This document shows positions 11,010 to 21,908 of a stretch of 64,000 nt of DNA, piece by piece. Made by a program: the position numbers and the translations under genes. Within the stretch, counting starts at the first letter, position 1; each line of letters opens with the position of its first letter. The stretch is taken from positions 75,271,696 to 75,335,695 of the forward strand of contig NC_084801.1 of NCBI RefSeq assembly GCF_963169125.1, read 5' to 3'. The DNA is from Humulus lupulus. Taxonomy: Eukaryota; Streptophyta; Magnoliopsida; Rosales; Cannabaceae. Under the pieces are notes generated by a model, which saw only the letters and a program-made list of their open reading frames with translations, made no database searches and had not been told where the DNA came from.

Positions 11010-11867
11010 GCATTAAAATAACTTTAATTCCTAGAGTTATTAGAAGAGCATGGAAGGGTAAGTTTGACAAAGCGTACACGGGTTTTCTCGACACACTTGG
11101 TGGGCTCCTCGGTTAGTAATGGGACTTCTTCTAATTAAACTTTGTCACACATTTTAAAGGATCTGCCTCAATGAGTTTTGCAGCAGTGCAATGGAAGCCT
11201 TGGTGGAGCTACAATAATGGTATCGACTTTCCATCTTATTTTGGATGCCATTACCTTATTTTAGTTTTTGTGGAAATTTCCTCATTTTAGTTTTGTTTTT
11301 ATTGTTATTGTTTTTTATTTTTTATATCCTTTTAGGAATTATATTTTGTATGAGATCTATTAGAAAGTACCTTGAATGTCTTTTTTTATCTGCTATGTTA
11401 GATGGTGGTTTTCGTTATCGACCATTGCTTTTATGTATATGTCATATTATGTCGGTTGTATTAACTTTAGTTGTCTTTATTGTTTTCCATTTCAATTATT
11501 GATTTGATTTATTGGTTGCAGATTTATTAAATTTAATCTGTATTTATCAATCAAATTTTATCTAAAAAAAAGTCAAATGCTATAATATCATTTGAAAAAC
11601 TGTTAATTCCATGAATTTTTATTGTTACAAGTTTTATGTGAGGAATGTACATATTGCTTTTTAATAACTTGTTTTATTTTATAAAAAATTATATATATAG
11701 TATGGTAACTCTATTTATGTTTGGTATCCTCCCTTCATTTATTTAAATTCACTTTTTTCTCTTTTTTTTAATATAAAACATAAGAAAGGTAAAGAGAAGG
11801 GGCAATAGAATGAAGGTTTATCTGGTCAAATATATATATATTTTATTTATGAATTAGTAATGCATAC
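11010..11867. other. Unassigned AT-rich spacer between C and A
   Basis: About 860 bp with long T and AT runs. The short frames have no recognisable domain. No LTR ends or element proteins are visible. The first 220 bp are less AT-rich. It could be original host DNA or an eroded element. Confidence 0.5.
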
Positions 11868-12677
11868 TGTTGCCTGTGATTTCATCATTGGACACGTGGC
11901 GGTTGTTCAAGAAGTAATTAAGCCTCTCGAGGGCTAATGAAGTCCTGTGGGCCTCGCCCAGAGCACCTCCGGATGCGGTTTGCTCCATCTAACGAGAATG
12001 TCTTTAACTTAGGCCATGTCCCGAAGACCTAAGTCGGGGTCCTCCTATTTTATGGGTCGGTTAGTCCTCCTGGCCTAAGGAGTTTTTCCTCGAGACAAGG
12101 AGGTAGTGCTAGATGTTGATCCCAGCGACTTTGGACCATAAGCGGCCACCTGAAAGTTTTTTGTGCCTCGAGTTGTGGTGTCGAAGTCATACACTCGACA
12201 ATTTCTATGGGCCAAGGGGTCGTCTGACATGAGAGGTGTGCAGTTGCATTCTGACCATGTCAGGGGCATGTTCCCCATCAAATATTGGGTTGCAACCTAG
12301 GAATTAGGTCACGTGCGATCTTCATGGGCCCACCACCACCTTTATCATAAATATGTATTTTAATTAGACATTTAATCCCAGTTTTGTGGGAATATTCTTG
12401 TATAAACTCCTCATTAAGAGAGTTAATTGCTCTCAACCTCTAGAAATAGAGCTAGGGAACCACTGTAAAAGGGTTCACAATTTTTGTTTTCAGAGCATTG
12501 CGTAAACAATGCATGACTCCATTGAAGCATGCCCAGCCAAGTTGTGCAAAACCTAATACTAAAAGCTTCGTGGAATAGGGTTGTTTTATAACCTGAACCA
12601 CGTAAATATCTTGGGTTATCTATTACATTTCTTCAAAGTTCTATTTATTAAGTTGATAGCGAAAAATATAGTCAACA
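11868..12677 (+). repeat. 5' LTR of element A (start uncertain)
   Basis: The end is placed at 12,677 (GTCAACA), immediately followed by TTTTGGTGCTTTCATTGAGA, the same post-LTR motif as in B and C. The start is a guess among TGTTGCC and TGTGATT near 11,868-11,875, because no 3' partner is in the window. Confidence 0.6.
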
Positions 12678-12726
12678 TTTTGGTGCTTTCATTGAGAACT
12701 GTGAAGAAATCTTCGAAGATTCGGTC

Positions 12727-13210
12727 ATGGTGACACCAGAAGAAATGCTTCAAACAATGTCGCTCCTCCCATCGAAGCTGAGGGAGGGGACCCTAGCCGA
12801 CAAGCTCCGCTAGAGTTTCCGGAGGTGGCCCAGGAGCATTGCGACAAAAACGCCGAATATGACGATGAAGACGACAAGTTTTATGAGGATGATTATCCTC
12901 AGCCCATGGATGTGGAGGAACCGCCGGAGGTGGTGGCTCTCAGAGACCAAGTCTCCACCCAACAGTAGAAAATCGATGCCCAAGAAGGCAATATCGTCGC
13001 CCTACAAGAGATGGTTAAAACCATGAGGGCTACTCCGGTAGCCCAAGGGTTGCAAACGGACCCCCATGGCAAGATACCACTTAGGCAAGTAGCTGGTGTG
13101 CCACCTGTGCACCATGCTGGAACGTCGCCTGATGGGCCAGTGGATGTGATCCCGAGTGTGGCATGCTACTCCTTCCGCAGACACACATGGGGCCATTTTG
13201 TAACTGAGTA
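12727..13210 (+). pseudogene. N-terminal gag of A, cut by G
   Basis: It starts with ATG at 12,727 (MVTPEEM), in the same place relative to the LTR as gag of B and C. After a frameshift it reads as an acidic stretch (EYDDEDDKFYEDDYPQ) and a region with QEGNIVALQEMVKTM. There is a stop near 12,967. The LTR of G interrupts it after 13,210, and gag resumes around 18,970. Confidence 0.6.
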
Positions 13211-13781
13211 TGTCTTGGTGCTTGATTATTATTCAAGTCTTGAACTGAACAACCTCATGGGGGTAGGGTAGTGGCAATATTGTAATTATGCATATGTCTC
13301 CCAAGAAGAAATCATATATGTTCTAGGGAAGACCTTGTATCCCTAGAATGCTTCTTAGGGGGGGGGGGGAGGGATGACCTAGTGACTTAAGGAAGCACTA
13401 TGGCCACCAGCAGATAGGGGCTCGACTGTGTACTCCCTTGCCCTATAAAGGCCATATATTAATAAAACGATGTTTATCCATACTTTCCCATGTATGCTTC
13501 CTTATTGTGTATGTGTTACTTGAATGTTGCCTTCGTGTGGCCACCTCATATCAATTGCCATGTTGTATGCTTTTGTGTGGTGTGGACGTTCTATGGAATA
13601 ACTTGCTTTATGCTTGCTCATACTTCCTTATTGCCCGTTGCATGTACAAGATGTATTTGTGGCTAACCAATGAGTTTGTTTGCATGCAAGCATGAGTTGT
13701 AGGATGACTTGCTAGCTTGGAGTACCTGTAAGTGTCGCATGTTCTGTCTACTTGGAGATCCCAAATAGCTGACCTATGACA
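13211..13781 (+). repeat. 5' LTR of G
   Basis: It starts TGTCTTGGTGCTTGATTA, ends GACCTATGACA and precedes the primer site by 2 bp. It contains a run of about 10 G near 13,360, also present in the 3' copy. It is 571 bp long. Confidence 0.88.
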
Positions 13782-13783
13782 GT

Positions 13784-13795
13784 TGGTATCAGAGC
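13784..13795 (+). promoter_or_regulatory. Primer binding site of G
   Basis: TGGTATCAGAGC, the complement of the 3' end of plant initiator-methionine tRNA, directly after the LTR. Confidence 0.88.
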
Positions 13796-13826
13796 TATGT
13801 TAGAGAAATCTTGGTGGAACACACAA

Positions 13827-15466
13827 ATGGTGAGCAATACTCAGAGGATTGAAGTGCTTGAGAAACACATGGGGAAAATAGATGGTCTAGAAGAGAGGGT
13901 CAGGGATCTATCCTTTACTAGTTGTAATTCTTGATTTTCTAACATAAGAAATCGTCTAACCGTGCAAGAGAAGGAGAATGGCATTCTGCTAGCCTGAATA
14001 ATTGTGTTGGAGCAAAGAAATACTCAGTGGGATGAGTGTATTGCGATAGTGGAGCGCATGTTGAAGGACCAAAAGACTCCATAAATGACATCATGGAGGA
14101 CTGTAGGGAATCAGTTGGTTCCCTCAGAGATGAGATGACTGAGTTATCTGCAAAGGTGAACCTAACCATGCTTGCGGTTGGGAATGCACCAACAACGAGT
14201 CCCATATGTATGGAGTATGGTCGAGTGAAAGTGCCTGAGTCGAGGCCCTATAATGGGGCTAGTGACGCGAATGACTTGGAAAATGGACACTACTTTAGAG
14301 TCGTTCAGGCCAAATCCGAAGAAGGGAAGGTTTCCATGGCTACCATGTACATTTCTGGGGATGCCAAGGTGTGGTGAAGGACAAAGTATAATGACATCGA
14401 GAATGGTAGATGCACAATCACATCATGAGGAGATTTTAAGATGCAGCTTCTGCCAGAAAATGTTTCATACATGGCTTGATGCCAATTTAGAGAGCTTAAG
14501 CAAGTCGGGATAGTCCGAGAATACATAAAGAAGTTTTCAGGACTGATGCTCGATATTAAAGACATGTCTGAAGTAGACAGGCTCTTTTGTTTCCCCAAAG
14601 GACTGAAGTCATGGGTAAAGCAAGAACTTTAGAGGCATCATGTGACTGACCTAGCCACCGCTCAAGCTGTTGTCGAACACTTGACAAATTATACACTGGA
14701 GAGTAGCCTATCGAAGAAGACTACCCCTTGAACAAGCTCAAGTAGTGCTGGGAGTAAGAAGTTTGGGAATTCGTGGTAGAGTAAGAGTGGGGGAGAGAAG
14801 AGGGCAGCAGAGTCCAATTCATCCAATGGGATAGACACCCCCGCAGTGAAGAAGCCACTAGCTTGTTGGCTTTGTAAGGGACCACATAAACCGTTTGTTT
14901 TCCCTTATAGGGGCAAGTTGAATGCCCTCATTGGCCAAGAGGAGCAACGTGAAGGAGATGAGGAGGATGAAGAGTATGCGCACATGGGCGTTGACCGCCT
15001 GATGAATGCTCTTGAGAAGCATGGCGAAAAAGGGAAGATGCCCCTTGGGAAGGGATTGATGTTCATGGACGCCTCCATCAATGACAACCCAGCTAATAGC
15101 ATGATGATCGATACTAGCACCACACATAATTTCACCTCTGAGCTCGAAGCCAAACAATTGGGACTAAATCTGGAGAAAGATGTGGGCCGCATGAAGGCGG
15201 TCAACTCAAAGTCCTTGGCCACAATAAAAGGGGCTAAGGGCATGAAAGTTAAGATCGACACCTGGGAAGGATAGACTGACTTAGTGGTGGTCCATATGGA
15301 TGACTTTGATGTAGTTTTTGGAATGGAATTCCTAACTAAGAAAGGAGCCATTCCAATTCTTTCTACTAGGAGCATGCTCATAATGGGGGAGACACCATCG
15401 ATGGTGCCTGCAAATGTGACACCATCCCCTAGTGTGAAGCTTCTATTATCCTTACAATTTAAGTAG
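13827..15466 (+). pseudogene. gag and protease of G
   Basis: The frame starts at 13,827 (MVSNTQRIEVLEKHMGKIDG). A capsid part follows (RPYNGASDANDLENGHYF, then GLMLDIKDMSEVDRLFCF). The zinc knuckle reads CWLCKGPHKPFVFP, with the last Cys replaced by Phe. The protease active site near 15,110 reads MIDTSTTHNF where DTGATHNF is expected, and FGMEFLTKKGAIP follows. Several stops and at least one frameshift are present. Confidence 0.82.
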
Positions 15467-15519
15467 GGTGTGAAGAAACAGGGGCCCACTTATGTAGTGG
15501 TACCCGTCGTGTTCGAAGA

Positions 15520-16890
15520 AATTGTGGAGGAGTTTTGAAATTAAAAGAGTCTTGAAGACGTATGGGGACATGATGCCAGATAAACTCCCCAAAGCCTTGC
15601 CACCCAGAAGGGGGATTGATCACCAGACAGATCTGGTGCCGAGAGCGAAACCTCCAACTAAAGCATCTTGCAGAATGGCACCACTCGAGCTAGAAGAGTT
15701 GATAAATCAACTGAAAGAGTTATTGGATGCGAGATTCATCAGACCGTCAAAGGAGCTGATTGGTGCTCTTGTGCTATTCTAGAAGAAACACGGTGGGAGC
15801 TTAAGACTGTGCATTAATTATAGGGCTCTCAACAAGGTGACAATTCAAAACACCTATCCCATCCCTTTGATCACTAATTGGTTCAACCAACTAAGTGGAG
15901 CGAAGTATTCACGAAGTAAGACTTGAGATCGGGCCATTATCAGGTGAAGATCACAATTGGGGATGAGCCAAAGACAACATGCGCTACTCGATGTGGAGCA
16001 TTCGGGTTTTGACTTATGATGTTTGGGTTGACGAATGCACCAGCAACTTTTTGCACACTAATGAACCAAGTATTCCCTGAGTATCTAGAAAAGTTCGTGG
16101 TAGTGTACTTGGATGATATCATGGTTTATAGCGCCACGATAGAGGAGCATTGAGAACACTTGGCTCAAGTGTTTCAGAAGTTGAGAGAGAACCATCTATA
16201 TGTGAAGTGCAATAAACGCTCATTTGCACAAGAGAGCATCAGGTTCCTAGGCCACATGGTGGAGCATGGATGAATTTGTATGGACCTAGAGAAGGTGAGG
16301 GCAATACAAGAGTGGAAAGCCCGCCACAAATGTGAAGGAACTACGCTCTTTCCTTGGCCTAGCCAAGTACTATAGACTACTTGTAGATGACTACTCAAGA
16401 AGGACAACACCTTTGATCGAGCTATTGAAGAAGGGTGTGACTTGGGGGTGGACTGATAAGTGTACTGAAGCATTCAGTAGTTTGAAAGAAGCCATGATGA
16501 AGGATCTTGTACTTGCCCTGCCAGATGTTAGAAAGACCTTGGAAGTGCAGACAGATGTGCCAGACTATGCTTTGGGAGAGGTGCTTGTATAAGAGGATCA
16601 CCAGGTAGCATACGAGAGCCACAAGCTTCCGAAGCTAAGATGTGATATATAGCTTAGGAGAAGGAAGTCCTCGCAGTTATCCATTGCTTGCAGGTGTGGA
16701 AACATTATTTTCTGGGGTCAAAGTTTGGGGTGAAGACGAACAATGTAGCGATTATATATTTCCTTAGCCACCCAAAACTGACCCCTAAGCATGCACGATG
16801 GCAGGAGTTCGTGGTGGAATTCGACTTCTGTTTTGAGCACAAGGAAGGACGTCTAAACCAGGAAGCTTATGCCTTGAGTTACAAAACTTA
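15520..16890 (+). pseudogene. Reverse transcriptase and RNase H of G
   Basis: The fingers region is recognisable (APLELEELINQLKELLDARF), then [18 protein letters not shown] and the catalytic YLDD at 16,106-16,117, followed by FLGHMVEHG and the connection LRSFLGLAKYYR. RNase H ends near HARWQEFVVEFDFCFEHKEG. Stops are scattered (for example near 15,781 and 16,012) and frames shift repeatedly. It would copy the element RNA if intact. Confidence 0.85.
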
Positions 16891-18400
16891 ATTGGCAACT
16901 CTAAAGATCTTGGCTAGTTTTTCGGCTAGTGTGGTGAATGCTCCATTCAAGGAGTGCATCAAAAAAAACATGGAGAAGGACCCGGTTGTTAGAACCATCA
17001 TGAAGTTCATGAAGAAGGCAAGACTCAAAAGTTTTGGGTGGAGAATGATCTTCTGTGGGCCAAAGGGGGCCACTTTTATGTTTCGAAACATGGAGATTTG
17101 TGGAAGGCATTGCTGAGTGAATATCATGACACTTTGTGGGCGGGTCATCTAGAGTGGTAGAGGACACATGCCTTTTTGAAGTAGGGATACTACTGGCCAT
17201 ACATGCGAGATGATGTAGTGGACTACACCAAGACTTGTCTCATCTTCCAGCAAGATAAGGTTAAGAGGAACAAGACACCAAGGTTGTTGGAGTCGTTTCT
17301 AGTCCCAAGCCGACCATGGGAGGATGTGTCGCTTTAATTTATAACCAGCCTACTGAAGACAGGGGATTTAAGTGCGATCTTAGTGGTCATGGATAGATTC
17401 TCGGGGTATGCAACATTCATCCTAGTGTCGAAGTACTGTTCGATAGAAGAGACAACATGACAATTTTTCAAGCACATTGTCAAATATTTTGGAGTGCCCC
17501 AAAACATTGTGAGTGACCGAGATGGGAGATTCACATGGACCTTTTGGTCTGAACTATTAAACCTCTTGGGGTCACAAGTTAACATATCCTCGAGCTACCA
17601 TCCATAGACAGATAGATAGACATAAAGATTCAATTGGATGTTGGAGGAATACTTGTGCAACTTTGTCAATGCCTACTAGATGAATTGGCTGCAACTACTC
17701 GATGTAGCTATATTGTGCTTCAGCTCTCAAAAGTGTTCTCATCAATTAAGAGCCTTTTTGAAGTTGCTAATGGACAGTAGCCACTATCCCCCCACACAGT
17801 GGACAAATACTGCGATCAGAATCTGGGAGCCTTTCACTTCACAAAGACTAGAAGAAGACTACAAAGATTTCTTGAGCTTATTTAGAGAAAGCATAAAAAA
17901 GAATGAAGAAGTGGGAAAATCATAAACGTAGACCACTGGAGTTCAAAGCAGGTGACTGAGTGTTAATCAAGTTGAGGCTCGAATAGTTGAGATTCAGAGG
18001 GGACAAAGACATCAAACTCATTTGCAAGTATGAGGGTGCAGTTCCAATCATCTTAAAAGTTTGTCTAACCTCTTACAAAGTCGACCTACCAGTGTGGATG
18101 AAGATACACCCAATCCTTCACGTCAACAACTGGATTCTACATTATGAGGATCCAGCCAATCCAGCGCATAACCAGTCAACTACAGGAGGAGTCATCATCC
18201 AGCCAAGGAGTAAGCATCAACCAAAAGAAATCCTGGCGAAGAGAACGATGACCACAGACTGTAAAAAGCACAAAGAATATCGGTAAAATGGAAGAGGCTC
18301 GTAGATGATGAGATATGTTGGGAGAGGGCGGAAGACTTGAAGAAGATCACACAAAAGATTGGAGATCTACATGATACTTTGTTGAGGATTCCAAAGAATT
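16891..18400 (+). pseudogene. Integrase and chromodomain of G
   Basis: Recognisable pieces are GYYWPYMRDDVVDYTKTC of the zinc region (one Cys lost, FQQ), VVMDRFSGYATFI, FGVPQNIVSDRDGRF with the second catalytic Asp, and an eroded SSYHP motif. The end carries HPILHVNNWIL and, across a stop, a chromodomain with KHKEYR, VKWKRLVDDE-type and WERAEDLKKI residues. Chromodomains can steer insertion to marked chromatin. The many stops make it non-functional. Confidence 0.8.
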
Positions 18401-18413
18401 AAGTTGGGGAGAG
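18401..18413 (+). promoter_or_regulatory. Polypurine tract of G
   Basis: AAGTTGGGGAGAG ends directly at the TG of the 3' LTR, the expected place for the plus-strand primer. Confidence 0.7.
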
Positions 18414-18969
18414 TGTGGCGTGCTTGATCATTAGTTAAGTCTTGCACCAAGAAACCTCATGTGGTAGGGTAGTTGAAATATTGTAATTATGCATGTCTCA
18501 AGGGCAGAAATCATATATGCTCCTGGGAAGACCTTGTATCCCTAGAACGCTCCTTAGGGGGGGGGGGTGATCTGGTGAGTTAGGGAAGCACCATGGCCAC
18601 CAACAAATAGGGGCTCAAGTTGTGTACTTCCTTGCCCTATCAAGGCCATATATGAATAAAATGGTGTTTGTCCATACTTTCCCGTGTATGCTACCTTATT
18701 GTCCATGTGTTACTTGATTGTTTCCTTCATTGGGCCATCACGTGCCACTTTCCTTGTTGTATACTTTTATGTGGATTGGACATTCTATGAAATGACTTGC
18801 TTTGTGCTTCCTCATACTTTGTTATTTCTCGTTGCATGTACGAGATGTGTTTGTGGCTAACGAAGGAGTTTGTTTACACGTAGGAGTGAGTTGTAGACTG
18901 ACTTGCTAGATTGGAGTGCCTACAAGTATCGCACGTTCTGTCTACTTGGATTACCCCATTTGCACCACA
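18414..18969 (+). repeat. 3' LTR of G
   Basis: It starts TGTGGCGTGCTTGATCATTA and ends TTGCACCACA. It aligns with the 5' LTR throughout (for example CTTGTATCCCTAGAA and TGTATGCT stretches) with many substitutions and small indels. It is 556 bp long. Confidence 0.87.
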
Positions 18970-20800
18970 GGATTGTGATAAAGGCAAAGTTGTTGAAGAT
19001 TCTGAGCAAGGGCGAAAGAGAACTCGTCGAGCTTCTAAACCCATTCATGCGCCTAGACGAGCCAATGATAGCTGAGGGCGAAGAGCCCGAGGTCACCACC
19101 AGCCACTAGCTTCTGCGAAGACCAGGCGCGCTGTGACAGATCACGTTAGGCCTGGAGGTGGGTTCTCGTCGGCACCTCGCCAGCCTCATGGAAACCTTAG
19201 CCAAGGGGGCAGCAATAGAAATGTCTCCAACAACCGAGGACAAAGAATCAGTGTCTCGTTCAATAACAGATACGATGACTCCAAGGGGGAAATAGAAGTA
19301 GGATACCCCAAAGACGGTGGTCACCACCAAGCATAACCTGACATGCGAGATGACATGATGCCAGCAAGGGCAAGACAGCTCCCGAGGAAAATCCTGGGAG
19401 AAAACAACAACGAGACCTTTGAGATGACCTTAATGATCAGAGGAGAGAACATTCGACATAGAGTGCCAATAAAAATCATGATGTTCTCTACGTAGAATTA
19501 GAGAGTTTAAAAAGGATAATGCTGAAGATGGCCCAGTGGCAAGGTCATGACTCAGACTCGGAGGATGAAGATGGGAAGCCTTGTACTCCCCACTTTGTGG
19601 AAGCCCCACTCCCTCAGACTAATGTGTGTCCGATAATGGAAAGTGCCACGTCTTCCCATTGACCTTGACAAGATCAGCAGATAAATCGTTCAAGAAGCAC
19701 AAACCAAGATCCATTCACTCCTACCACCAACTCTCCTCCTCCTTTAGAAGAAAGTTCATAGCTGCGTGGAAGATGAATTTTGAGGTCAATGCTTTGGCCA
19801 ACATAAAGCAGGGACCGCTTGAGACCCTTAAAGCCTACATCAAACACTTTAAGGAAGAAGCATCTAGGACCAAGAGGGTCGATGTTGGCCAACAGTTGAT
19901 GGCCCTACAGGTTGGCATCCGAGCAAGTTCCCCACTATGGGATGACCTCCAGCAAAAAGGATGCCACATTCTCAATGACTTCATACATCGAGCCCAAGAG
20001 TACATCAACTGGGAGGATGCCCGAATTGGCGCATTCAGAGGACCAGTCCCTTTCCCCACTTTGTTGTTCCCAAATGTTGTGGCTCTGGGACCCCAGTACT
20101 CGCCATACACTCCAGCCCAAACGAGTGTTATAAGTGTTCCACAGTTCAACCTGATGGTTTCAACACCATGCCAAATGCTGCTTTTAGTGCGGCCCGATAT
20201 GATATGGAGCAGATCCCACTGAATACAATGCTTTCCAACCCACATTTAGTGTTGGAACTGTGGCTCCGACCCAATCTTCCACACCCAGCGAGACCCCCAG
20301 CGGGAGAAAATGTGGTGGAAAAGGCAAGGGCAAGAATCCCAAGAGAACTGGAGCAACTTCTGATGAGAATTACGCTCCACAATACTCCGAGTGCACAGAT
20401 CTAGTGGATACTCGGGAGAATATTTTCTTGGCCACTGAGTACTAGATCAATTACCGCAAACAGTAACCTATGCTGAGGGATCTGGAGAAAAGAGATTCCA
20501 CTAAGTTTTGTCGGTTCCACAATGATGTAGGGCACCACACCAATGAGTGTAGGCAACTTACAGATGAAAGTGAAAGTCTCATCAAACTGGGGCACCTCCA
20601 CGAATATGCTAGGGCCAGTGCATGCCCAGCCAGGACTCCAACCGTAGTAATATCTCCTCAGTTGGTGGTTCTGCAATCCCTAGTCCAAGTACCCGCAGCA
20701 GCAGATAGCCAATGGACCTCCCCCGGTGAAGGGAGGGTAGGGCCTATCTCCGGACGACCCCACCTAGGGGGCACATCGAGGGGCTCGCAGAATCGTTAGG
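18970..20800 (+). pseudogene. gag of A, after the G insertion
   Basis: Gag resumes after G. The capsid part is FRRKFIAAWKMNFEVNALAN, LETLKAYIKHFKEEA and LNDFIHRAQEYINWEDA (about 19,740-20,020). The knuckle FCRFHNDVGHHTNECRQL near 20,510 keeps all its Cys and His. Several stops and frame changes lie between these blocks, and the N-terminal part (18,970-19,600) is hard to follow. It matches gag of B and C in layout but is clearly diverged. Confidence 0.82.
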
Positions 20801-21908
20801 CATGAGCCCTAAACCACGACAACGAAGTGCTGGAACTAGCCCAAATGGCAGTACAAATGCCCTGAATTACGAATCAAGTCTTCAAATTCTTTCAGGACAA
20901 CACTCAGAGGGTGCATTTTCCCCCACCACAATCCTTTGGTGGTCGAGAGCTACTTCTCCAAGAGGAGGGTGACCCATATCCTGGTGGACAACGAGAGTTC
21001 TATGAACATCCTGTTCAAGTCAGCCTTCAAGAAGTGCCACATTAGTCCTTGAACTTAGATCAGGGAAAGGTCTCATTCCAATGGGGTAGGTCAAGCTTTC
21101 AGTGACATTTGAAGAAGTGCCACGCCAGTCCTTGAAGTACTGCATGTTTGTGGTTGTAGACTGCTCCTTCACTTATAACTCTATTATGAGACGTCCAGCC
21201 TTGGTGGAGTTCGGAGCCGTCACCTCAATACGCCACTTCTGCATGAAGTTCCCCATCGAGGCGGGAATAGGCATAGTTCGTGGAGACCAAAAGGAGGCCA
21301 ACCATTGCTACAATGTATCCCTCAAGCATCCAGTGATGTTGATTGAGGCAGCAGCAACTCCCAAGCAGCCATTTCTCGAGGAGATGGAGGTCCATATTAT
21401 TTAAGACCAAAGGGAGTCCAATGAGTTAGACCCTAGAGTTAAGGAAGAAATGGCTATTGAGCCCATGGAGGAGGCCGAGGAGGTCACCTTCGATGCCTCT
21501 AGTCCTGACAAGAAAACAAAGTTTGGAAAAAATCTCAAGGCGGTAGTCTGAGAAGCCCTGGTGGGTTTCCAAAAGGAGAATCAGGATGTCTACGCATGGT
21601 CGCACTCTGCCATGACAATCATTGACACAAAAATCATATGCCACACCTTAAATATTGATCATAATGTTGCCATGATACAAGAGAAGCGGAGGACAATTGA
21701 CCTGACTTGGACGGGGGCCTTAAAGGCAGAAGTCGACAAGCTTCTCACTAACAGTTTCATCTGAGAAGCCCAATACCCGAAATGGTTGTCAACCCGGTCT
21801 TAGTGCCTAAGCCAAATGGCACCTGGAGGACATTATAGACTTCTCCGACCTTAACAAGGCCTGCCCAAAGGATTGCTTTCTGTTGTCCAAGATCGATCAA
21901 ATGGTCGA
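20801..21908 (+). pseudogene. Protease and first part of reverse transcriptase of A
   Basis: The protease active site reads ILVDNESSMNILF; the Gly of the active site is Glu (codon 20,993-20,995). Then come VVDCSFTYNSIMRRPAL and FGAVTSIRH. Reverse transcriptase starts after a stop and reads VVNPVLVPKPNGTWR, then DFSDLNKACPKDCF, and breaks at IDQMV where H is inserted at 21,908. The frame continues at 31,085. Confidence 0.85.

Larger units (their letters stand above)
13211..18969 (+). mobile_element. Chromovirus-type retrotransposon G, degenerate
   Basis: Two similar LTRs (13,211-13,781 and 18,414-18,969) flank gag, protease, reverse transcriptase, RNase H, integrase and a chromodomain. The primer site is TGGTATCAGAGC and the polypurine tract is AAGTTGGGGAGAG. 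Frequent stops and frameshifts and clearly diverged LTRs mark it as old. It sits in gag of A. The flanks GAGTA and GGATT do not match, so no target duplication is visible. The gag finger CWLCKGPH and the chromodomain fit a Galadriel/Reina-like chromovirus, but I cannot fix the clade. Confidence 0.88.

Noticed and set aside
11245..11502. 85-codon hydrophobic frame in the AT-rich spacer
   Set aside because: Phe/Leu/Ile richness follows from the T-rich DNA; no start context, domain or neighbours support a membrane protein.
13358..13370. G runs in the G LTRs as G-quadruplex
   Set aside because: A single run without the four spaced tracts; length probably reflects slippage.
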